From positions 1-10,745 of the forward strand of contig JAMDAJ010000063.1 of NCBI GenBank assembly GCA_023485925.1: 10,745 bases of DNA. The letters run 5' to 3'. Position 1 is the first letter of the stretch. Every line of letters starts with the position of its first letter. This DNA comes from Patescibacteria group bacterium. Lineage in GTDB: Bacteria > Patescibacteriota > Doudnabacteria > UBA920 > 2-01-FULL-50-11. The notes under the pieces were generated by a model. That model was given only the letters and a program-made list of their open reading frames with translations, was not told the DNA's origin and made no database searches. This document shows, in pieces, positions 7,001 through 10,745 of this stretch. A program made the translations under genes and the position numbers.

Positions 7001-7520
7001 TCTGAATTTCCAGGTAAAAATTTCTTCCGAAAGTGATTTTATAACGAGTGGCGATGTTTTTTGCCGCCGCGTCATTTCCGGCAAGAATGGTTTTTGAAAG
7101 CTCGGAGCTTATACATCCCGAAAGCACGATGAGCCCTTCGGCGTGCTTACGCAATGACTCGAAATCGATGCGCGGCCGGTAGTAGAAGCCTTCAATGTGG
7201 GCCAGCGTCGAAAGTTGCATCAGGTTGCGGTAGCCGGTGAAGTTTTTAGCCAGCAGCGTGAGATGAAAGGGCTTGTCCTCCAGCCGCCCTTCTTTGACGC
7301 TCAACCCCCGCGGCGCCAGGTAAGTTTCAAGCCCGATGATGGGTTTAACACCTTCGGCCCGGCAGGTTTTGTAGAATTCGATAGCGCCATGCATGGCGCC
7401 GTGGTCGGTGAGGCCCAAAGCTAAAAAGCCCTTTTTTTTGGCGAACCGAACCAGATCGGGTATCTTTGGGAGCCCGTCGAGGAGCGAATAATGGGAGTGA
7501 ACGTGTAAGTGCGTGAACAT
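4056..7520 (-). CDS. dnaE: DNA polymerase III alpha subunit DnaE (1154 aa)
   Basis: Replicative DNA polymerase. The N-terminal PHP domain (about 1-290) starts HLHVHSHYSLLDG and keeps candidate metal ligands His6, His8, Asp39, His40, Glu65, His86, Cys136, Asp210 and His212, so it may retain exonuclease activity. The polymerase core has TRGSAAGSLVAY (367-378), the catalytic pair Asp407/Asp409 in PPDIDMDF and Asp564 in VKMDFLG. The finger and helix-hairpin-helix parts follow (FRPGPMESIPEFI, IRFGLSAIKNLG). QDSLF at 917-921 is a beta-clamp binding motif. An OB fold lies at about 985-1065, then a C-terminal domain. Length and order match DnaE1-type enzymes. The ATG at 7520 sits just before HLHVHS, as usual, with no Shine-Dalgarno. 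Residues 818-824 are encoded by a stretch identical to an Illumina adapter and should not be trusted. Confidence 0.97.
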   Translation of the reverse strand: MFTHLHVHSHYSLLDGLPKIPDLVRFAKKKGFLALGLTDHGAMHGAIEFYKTCRAEGVKPIIGLETYLAPRGLSVKEGRLEDKPFHLTLLAKNFTGYRNLMQLSTLAHIEGFYYRPRIDFESLRKHAEGLIVLSGCISSELSKTILAGNDAAAKNIATRYKITFGRNFYLEIQRQKIHNDPEFLNRREKLNQKLIDLGRELSIPLVATADCHYLKPEDAEAQDILVCVETGKTVEDTDRLDMRSTDLSLASAQTMEKLFADLPEVITNTQIIADAVNIEIPLRQWAFPHFPLPDGETYDHYLQAQAEKGLAAAYQNDFEDLRKTQPEVVKRLEYELDIISKKGYSSYFLVVADYTNWSRARGIIATTRGSAAGSLVAYALGVTTVNPLAYQLPFERFLNLERPLPPDIDMDFADSRRDEVLAYVTEKYGKDKVAQIVTFGSMLARAAVRDVGRVLGVPYSKCDKIAKLVPFGRQGFHMTIDEALKISPELKTAYNQDAETKKILNLSRQVEGVARHASVHAAGVVISPTPLTDYTPLRADTETGTITTQYDMHSVEDTGLVKMDFLGIRNLSILGLSVEIVKKTKGVNVDLNSLPLDDKKTFELLAEGKTTGLFQLGGEGMTKYLKELKPTKVQDIMAMVALFRPGPMESIPEFIRRKHNPKLVTYLDPKLEPILSASYGILAYQDDVLLIAVHIAGYTWQEADVLRKAMGKKITREMAEQKEKFIAGCMKNGLSSEKALKLWSWIEPFAAYGFGKAHAAAYGMVSYQTAYMKANFPVEYMAAVMTAESGNLDTIAEAVAECEQMGITVLPPDVNASHTTLFRSDDKTIRFGLSAIKNLGSDVEEKIISERKAGGKFSTLADFVTRTFVKNFNKKSWEALVKCGALDEFAERNQLLANTEMVLNLVRSYFKERDAAQDSLFGTSPASSLKLTLQPAAPATSREKLAWEKELLGLYVTSHPLEEYRQSLEVGETIAAAEKNPAERNLVVSGIITRLKTILTKKGEQMAFMQLEDLSGSIEVVIFPRAFESARALLEPDKIVKVTGKFQLRDEEPKILADKIEAIALDAEKPDFVPPSAEGTQGSGVEKRMTVKIPDNADPGVFMRLKSVFEKHPGPVRIALDIPSPHGPKKPVLTDFYIEVGEEVKVEIKKALNA
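5049..5068 (+). other. Illumina adapter sequence embedded in dnaE (likely assembly artefact)
   Basis: AGATCGGAAGAGCGTCGTGT matches the start of the standard Illumina universal adapter 20 of 20; the adapter continues AGGGAAAG and the window continues GCGAGG. The opposite strand reads ACACGACGCTCTTCCGATCT, the exact 3' end of the read 1 primer. It encodes DnaE residues 818-824 (HTTLFRS) in a variable loop, and the frame is kept. Confidence 0.9.
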
Positions 7521-7574
7521 AAAAGATTCGAAAAGACAGGGATTAAAACGGAAAGGCCCGCGCGTGTTTCTGTC

Positions 7575-7621
7575 AAAAAAATCGGGGAATTTGGGCCGCG
7601 TAAAGAGCGGCCAAAAATTCC
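7575..7621 (-). terminator. attenuator-like hairpin in the dnaE leader
   Basis: Between the probable dnaE -10 and the dnaE ATG, GGAATTTTTGGCCGC (7621-7607) pairs with GCGGCCCAAATTCC (7599-7586), with a small internal loop and a seven-base apical loop. A run of seven T follows at 7581-7575 on the minus strand. No gene ends here in that direction, so it is either a leader attenuator or a remnant terminator. Confidence 0.4.
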
Positions 7622-7634
7622 AACTTTACACCCT

Positions 7635-7640
7635 ATTATA
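7635..7640 (-). promoter_or_regulatory. candidate -10 of the dnaE promoter
   Basis: A consensus TATAAT on the minus strand (7640-7635). The -35 position holds AGCGAA, which is poor. The start would be near 7628, leaving a leader of about 108 bases that contains the hairpin at 7586-7621. A TTGACA at 7576-7571 has no usable -10 behind it. Confidence 0.4.
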
Positions 7641-7726
7641 TCTGACGGTGTAATTGGTTCGCTCGGTCGAAAAGAAACCCCGTTTCTTTTCTCCCTCACT
7701 GCCAATTATACTTCATTTATCGTGTC

Positions 7727-7735
7727 TGGTATAAT
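7727..7735 (+). promoter_or_regulatory. extended -10 promoter of the FxLYD-like gene and rodA
   Basis: TGGTATAAT (7727-7735) is a perfect extended -10. No -35 is evident. The start near 7742 gives a leader of about 26 bases. GGAG at 7744-7747 is 20 bases before the ATG, too far to be a normal Shine-Dalgarno site. Confidence 0.6.
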
Positions 7736-7767
7736 GATAGACAAGGAGTCAAAAAGACAAAATAAAT

Positions 7768-8616
7768 ATGGTTTTTATACCCGACCAGAAAAATTTGGAG
7801 GTTTCCGAAAAGATCGTCGAGGCGGCGGAGTCGCTGCAGCAAGTTCCGCGCTATCTTTATGTGATTTTGGCCACGGTCGTCGTTCTGATGATACCGCTCG
7901 TCGTGGTATTGCGTCTGGCGTTTTACAATTTGCTTTTCGCCAACTATACTCCGCCGAAGATCATTTACGTGGCGCCGGTGCCGAAGGATCTGCAGGTGGT
8001 CGACAAAAAGGTGTTTTCCGCCGGCGACGGAGCTTATTACGCTTACGTGCGGGTCGGCAATCCGAATTCCGATCTGGGCATTCGCGTGTTGCGATACCGG
8101 TTCGTGCTGACCGGCGGCGGAGACGCGACTTTGGGCGAATACGCCGGGACGAGTTATGTTCTGCCTGGGCAAGAGCGGTTGTTGTTCATGCCCCCGCAGA
8201 AACTGGACGGCCAGCCCATCGGAGTAAAAGTAGAACTCTTGCCGGAGCGCTGGTCGAGAATCGGCGATATCCGTTCCTTGAATTTCATTTATCAACAGAT
8301 CCAATTCGGCAAGGATTCCACCGGCCATTTTTATACCTCGGCCGTTTTGGATAACAAGAATCCTTATATTATCCCGGAAGTGGAGATGGGCGTGCTCCTC
8401 TACAATATCAAGCACGAGGTAATTGGCGCCAACTCCACGGTTTTAAACCATCTCGGGGTGGATGAAACCCGTTTTTTCCGAGTGATCTGGCCGCTTTTGG
8501 TTTCTTACCAAGACGTGGCCAATGTCGAATTCAAAGCGTCAGTGAATCTCCTTGAAAAAGATTCGTTATTGACCGAAGAAGTCGCACCCGAGGATGTTTA
8601 CGATAATATGCGCTAG
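7768..8616 (+). CDS. single-span membrane protein with FxLYD-like extracytoplasmic domain (282 aa)
   Basis: The N-terminal 27 residues are soluble. A transmembrane helix spans about 29-52 (LYVILATVVVLMIPLVVVLRL), and the remaining 230 residues are probably outside the cytoplasm and beta-rich. Two stretches resemble each other in style and look like immunoglobulin-like or FxLYD-like repeats: YAYVRVGNPNSDLGIRVLRY (91-110) and SAVLDNKNPYIIPEVEMGVL (191-210), each with the Asn-Pro/Lys-Asn-Pro turn after a strand. I cannot assign a family with certainty. The gene is followed 30 bases later by rodA on the same strand, so a role at the cell envelope or with the elongation machinery is reasonable as an inference. 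The ATG at 7768 lacks a good Shine-Dalgarno. Confidence 0.75.
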   Translation: MVFIPDQKNLEVSEKIVEAAESLQQVPRYLYVILATVVVLMIPLVVVLRLAFYNLLFANYTPPKIIYVAPVPKDLQVVDKKVFSAGDGAYYAYVRVGNPNSDLGIRVLRYRFVLTGGGDATLGEYAGTSYVLPGQERLLFMPPQKLDGQPIGVKVELLPERWSRIGDIRSLNFIYQQIQFGKDSTGHFYTSAVLDNKNPYIIPEVEMGVLLYNIKHEVIGANSTVLNHLGVDETRFFRVIWPLLVSYQDVANVEFKASVNLLEKDSLLTEEVAPEDVYDNMR

Positions 8617-8646
8617 GGGAGGGCGAGCGGTGTAATTTCATTTACG

Positions 8647-9579
8647 ATGTTGTCCAGGTTTTTTTTATTTTTTCGACGTTTCGACCTTTATCTCCTCGGC
8701 CTTTCTCTATTGTTAGGTTTTATCGGCCTGCTCATGATCTATTCCATGACGTACGCCGATTCCGATCCGTCGCGGCTGCTGGCCCGGCAGATCTTTTTCT
8801 TTGTTTTGGGCTTGGCGCTGCTGATAATTTTTGGCTCGATCAATTACCGGCATTTATACCACGTCGGCATCGCCGCCTACCTCGTTTCCGTCGGTCTACT
8901 TTTCGCCGTCCTGCTTTTTGGCCCGAATATCAAAGGCAGCGTTCGGTGGTTCAATTTGGGGTTTTTTCAAGTGCAGCCGGTAGAATTGGCCAAGATCGGC
9001 CTTATCATTTACCTCGCGGTGTTCTTTCAGAAGCGGATCGGGCAATTGTCCCGTTTCCGTAACGTTTTATTTTCCGCCGGAGTGATGGCTGTGCCCGTGG
9101 GCCTAACCCTCCTCCAGCCGGATTTGGGTTCGGCTTTGGTGTTGGTGGCCGTGTGGTCGGGCATGCTGATAGTCGCCGGGGTGAAAAGAAAACATCTGTT
9201 GTGGCTGTTGCTGGCAATGGTCATCATCAGCTCGGTAGCTTGGGTATGGATTTTAAAAGATTATCAAAAGGATCGCTTGTTGAGTTTTTTTGACCCCACG
9301 GCCGATCCGCAAGGCCGGGGTTATAACGCTTTGCAATCTATCACCGCCACCGGTTCGGGCGGAATTTTTGGCCGCGGGCTGGCCCGGGGCATTGTTTCGG
9401 GTTTGCGGTTTTTGCCGGAGCGCCAGACCGACTTCATCTTCGCTTCCTTGGCCGAAGAATTGGGTTTTGTCGGAGCGGGGTTTTTGCTGCTCGCTTTAGC
9501 CGGCTGGTTTTACCGGATGATCAAGATCGCTGCGAATTCCGGCGATAATTTCGGCTTATTCTTGTCCTATAAATTTTAA
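8647..9579 (+). CDS. rodA: RodA/FtsW-type SEDS peptidoglycan glycosyltransferase, truncated by TAA (310 aa)
   Basis: SEDS proteins polymerise lipid II into glycan strands together with a class B penicillin-binding protein. The product is a multi-span membrane protein with the family signatures: KGSVRWFNLGFFQVQPVELAKI (Glu113), LLQPDLGSALV (153-165), and LPERQTDFIFASLAEELGFVG with Asp262, equivalent to the essential Asp262 of E. coli RodA. LPERQTDF and the absence of FtsW-specific features favour RodA. The frame stops at TAA 9577-9579, within a stretch (9563-9591) that is a perfect inverted copy of the rplY leader; the conserved C-terminal part continues in the same frame after it. If the stop is real, the last membrane segments and the LPLISYGGSS motif are lost and the protein should be inactive. 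GGGGAGGG at 8616-8623 is far (23 bases) from the ATG. Confidence 0.9.
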   Translation: MLSRFFLFFRRFDLYLLGLSLLLGFIGLLMIYSMTYADSDPSRLLARQIFFFVLGLALLIIFGSINYRHLYHVGIAAYLVSVGLLFAVLLFGPNIKGSVRWFNLGFFQVQPVELAKIGLIIYLAVFFQKRIGQLSRFRNVLFSAGVMAVPVGLTLLQPDLGSALVLVAVWSGMLIVAGVKRKHLLWLLLAMVIISSVAWVWILKDYQKDRLLSFFDPTADPQGRGYNALQSITATGSGGIFGRGLARGIVSGLRFLPERQTDFIFASLAEELGFVGAGFLLLALAGWFYRMIKIAANSGDNFGLFLSYKF

Positions 9580-9591
9580 TTGAATTTACGC
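9563..9591 (-). repeat. 29-base inverted copy of the rplY leader, inside rodA
   Basis: The reverse complement of 9563-9591 equals 9845-9873 at all 29 positions, and the match ends abruptly on both sides. It occupies the place of nine codons between GLFL and FQTTINIGMN, where relatives have a hydrophobic membrane segment. It encodes SYKF-stop-LNLR instead. The total length is unchanged, so the downstream frame is kept. Confidence 0.97.
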
Positions 9592-9753
9592 TTCCAAACG
9601 ACAATTAACATCGGCATGAACATCGGATTGCTTCCCATAACCGGCGTCCCCCTGCCGCTTATCAGTTACGGAGGGAGTTCTATGTCAGCCGCCATGGTCT
9701 GCCTCGGTATATTGGAGAGTATCGCAAGCCATACTGCGACTTTTTCAAAATAG
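9580..9753 (+). pseudogene. rodA: C-terminal remainder of rodA after the in-frame stop
   Basis: Same frame as the upstream 310 codons. From 9592 it reads FQTTINIGMNIGLLPITGV then PLPLISYGGSS and MVCLGILESI, ending at TAG 9751-9753. These are the last two membrane segments of a SEDS protein with the conserved LPLISYGGSS motif. Counting the stop position, 8647-9753 is 369 codons, the normal size of RodA, so only the nine codons under the inverted copy are abnormal. There is no start codon or ribosome site suggesting independent translation. Treat it as part of rodA, broken by mutation or by an assembly error. Confidence 0.88.
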
Positions 9754-9772
9754 TTTTTTTTCGCAAAAAAAA
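9754..9772. repeat. perfect T8-CGC-A8 palindrome after rodA
   Basis: Eight T (9754-9761), CGC, then eight A (9765-9772) directly after the rodA stop. It folds as an A/T-only hairpin and lacks the GC stem of an intrinsic terminator. It may still mark the 3' end of the rodA transcript. Confidence 0.5.
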
Positions 9773-9809
9773 TCCTGAAAAGCGGCGATTCGGGGCCTGC
9801 TTGGGCGGT

Positions 9810-9838
9810 TTGACAGTCCGGTTTTTTTTTGGTAAGGT
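9810..9838 (+). promoter_or_regulatory. promoter of rplY
   Basis: A perfect TTGACA (9810-9815), a 17-base spacer containing a T9 run, and TAAGGT (9833-9838) preceded by TGG, an extended -10. The start is expected at about 9845, which coincides with the first base of the 29-base sequence copied into rodA. Confidence 0.6.
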
Positions 9839-9844
9839 TGAGTG

Positions 9845-9873
9845 GCGTAAATTCAATTAAAATTTATAGGACA
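9845..9873 (+). repeat. native copy of the 29-base sequence: rplY 5' leader and Shine-Dalgarno
   Basis: This AT-rich stretch runs from the predicted rplY transcription start to two bases before the ATG at 9876. It includes AGGA (9868-9871), the likely ribosome site. It fits its context as a leader, so it is taken as the source and the rodA copy as the derivative. Confidence 0.85.
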
Positions 9874-9875
9874 TT

Positions 9876-10583
9876 ATGAAAGTCAGCCTTAAAATCTCCG
9901 CTCAGACCCGAAGCGTTTTGGGCAAACAGGTAGATAAATTGCGCAAGCACGGGAAAATTCCGGCGGTATTGTACGGTCACAATGTCGCGTCTTTGCCTTT
10001 GGAATTGGATAAAAAGGAGATGTTGGATCTCTATTCTAAAAGCGGGGAAAACACGCTTATCGAGTTAGTGGTAGATAACAAGCCAGCGCGCACCGTTCTG
10101 GTTCATGACGCGCAACATCATTTTTTAAAAGGGGATCTTGAACACGTGGATTTCTATGAGGTGAAAATGACCGAAAAGATCAAAACCCATGTGCCTATCA
10201 AGTTCGTCGGCGAATCCAAAGCCGTCAAAGATTTAGGCGGGGTGCTGGTCAAGAACATTTCCGAGTTGGAAGTCGAATCGCTGCCCGCGGATTTGCCGCC
10301 GGTGTTTGAAGTGGATATTTCTAAATTGCAGACTTTTGAAAATGCTTTGACCGTCGCGGATTTGGGCATTGACTCCGCCAAAGTGAAAGTCCTGGCCAAG
10401 CCCGAGGACATTATCGCCAAGGTCAGTCCGCCCCGGTCGGAAGAGGAATTGAAGGCTTTGGAAGAAAAGCCCGTAGAGGAAGTGTCGGCGGTGGAAGGCG
10501 TGGTCAAAGAAGCGCCGGCCGATTCTGCCGAAGGCGAGGCGGGCGCGGAGAAAGAAACCAAAAAGCCGGCCGCGGCGGAGTAA
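9876..10583 (+). CDS. rplY: 50S ribosomal protein bL25, CTC/TL5 form (235 aa)
   Basis: Binds 5S rRNA in the large ribosomal subunit. Residues 1-95 form the L25 beta-barrel with the RNA-binding pattern RKHGKIPAVLYGHN (23-36) and the FLKGDLEHVDFYEV turn (83-96). Residues 97-185 form the second, TL5-type domain (VPIKFVGESKAVKDLGGVLV, ELEVESLPADLP, FEVDISKL). Residues 186-235 are an acidic, Ala- and Glu-rich disordered tail, common in CTC-type proteins. AGGA lies four bases before the ATG, and a promoter with consensus -35 lies upstream, so the gene appears to be transcribed on its own. The mRNA leader is perfectly complementary to a stretch of the rodA coding strand transcript at 9563-9591. Confidence 0.95.
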   Translation: MKVSLKISAQTRSVLGKQVDKLRKHGKIPAVLYGHNVASLPLELDKKEMLDLYSKSGENTLIELVVDNKPARTVLVHDAQHHFLKGDLEHVDFYEVKMTEKIKTHVPIKFVGESKAVKDLGGVLVKNISELEVESLPADLPPVFEVDISKLQTFENALTVADLGIDSAKVKVLAKPEDIIAKVSPPRSEEELKALEEKPVEEVSAVEGVVKEAPADSAEGEAGAEKETKKPAAAE

Positions 10584-10611
10584 GGCCGCAACTTGTAGCT
10601 TAAGTTTATAT

Positions 10612-10743
10612 ATGCTCAACCGGTCGCGCGCGAAACAAAAAAATACGCCGGCGCTCAACGATTTGAACGCGTTAATTTCGCTGGAATGGGGGGTGGTATT
10701 TTTGGCGGCGGTCTGTCTGCTTTTTCAGCTCGCCACCCGGTAG
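10612..10743 (+). CDS. 43-residue single-span membrane peptide, unknown
   Basis: No family recognised. A basic N-terminus (MLNRSRAKQK) is followed by a spacer and one hydrophobic segment at about residues 26-42 (WGVVFLAAVCLLFQLAT), ending with Arg and TAG at 10741-10743. The positive N-terminus predicts the N-terminus inside and the C-terminus outside. There is no clear Shine-Dalgarno before the ATG, and 28 bases separate it from rplY with no terminator, so it could be cotranscribed. The charge pattern and complete reading frame favour a real small gene, but at this length chance cannot be excluded. Confidence 0.5.
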   Translation: MLNRSRAKQKNTPALNDLNALISLEWGVVFLAAVCLLFQLATR

Positions 10744-10745
10744 GT

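Noticed and set aside
7571..7576. Consensus TTGACA (minus) as the dnaE -35
   Set aside because: No -10 lies 15-19 bases behind it; the nearest TTTAAT is 23 bases away.
9577..9579. Recoded or read-through TAA in rodA
   Set aside because: The bases around it are fully explained by the inverted copy, the other genes here end with TAA, TGA and TAG normally, and the replaced residues SYKF/LNLR do not suit a membrane helix.
9563..9873. Invertible DNA switch bounded by the 29-base inverted repeats
   Set aside because: Flipping 9592-9844 would not remove the TAA, which lies inside the repeat itself, and no recombinase gene is present in the window.
1..10745. CRISPR arrays, tRNA or rRNA genes, insertion sequences
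   Set aside because: No regularly spaced repeats, no cloverleaf with GTTCRANYC arm, and no transposase-like frame was seen on either strand.

Overview
The window looks like chromosome from a small-genome bacterium of the Candidate Phyla Radiation (Patescibacteria). This is an inference from several traits together: a threonyl-tRNA synthetase without the TGS domain, a DUF5667-like secreted or anchored protein, an FxLYD-like membrane protein next to rodA, and sparse Shine-Dalgarno sites on most core genes. Most of it is core translation, replication and cell-wall content, with one small accessory-looking island.

Layout. 1-346 (minus): the N-terminus of miaA, cut by the window edge, preceded by a 49-residue very basic small ORF. 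438-1106 (plus): a membrane-anchored DUF5667-like protein, divergent from the former. A bidirectional terminator at about 1163-1207 closes this gene and thrS. 1224-2972 (minus): thrS. Its leader (about 3164-2973) carries a T-box riboswitch with antiterminator and terminator folds that can both be read from the bases. The thrS promoter is interleaved with an oppositely directed promoter. That second promoter drives three small unknown genes (3217-4018, plus) which, unlike most neighbours, have strong well-placed Shine-Dalgarno sites and end in a clear terminator. 4056-7520 (minus): dnaE, the DNA polymerase III alpha subunit, with PHP, polymerase, OB and clamp-binding parts. From 7730 on, all recognised genes are on the plus strand: an FxLYD-like membrane protein, rodA (interrupted), rplY (bL25) and a 43-residue membrane peptide.

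Two stretches do not look like ordinary gene sequence. (1) 5049-5068 inside dnaE is a 20/20 match to the Illumina adapter AGATCGGAAGAGCGTCGTGT, so about seven DnaE residues are probably artefactual. (2) 9563-9591 inside rodA is a perfect 29-base inverted copy of the rplY 5' leader (9845-9873). It replaces nine codons of a membrane segment without changing the frame and introduces a TAA, so the last membrane segments of RodA are cut off. This is either a template-switch mutation, an assembly chimera, or an antisense/hairpin arrangement. The adapter residue elsewhere in the window makes an artefact a serious option.

No complete new defence or mobile system is visible. The most interesting biology is the compact T-box with its overlapping divergent promoters, the three-gene small-protein island, and the 29-base inverted copy.
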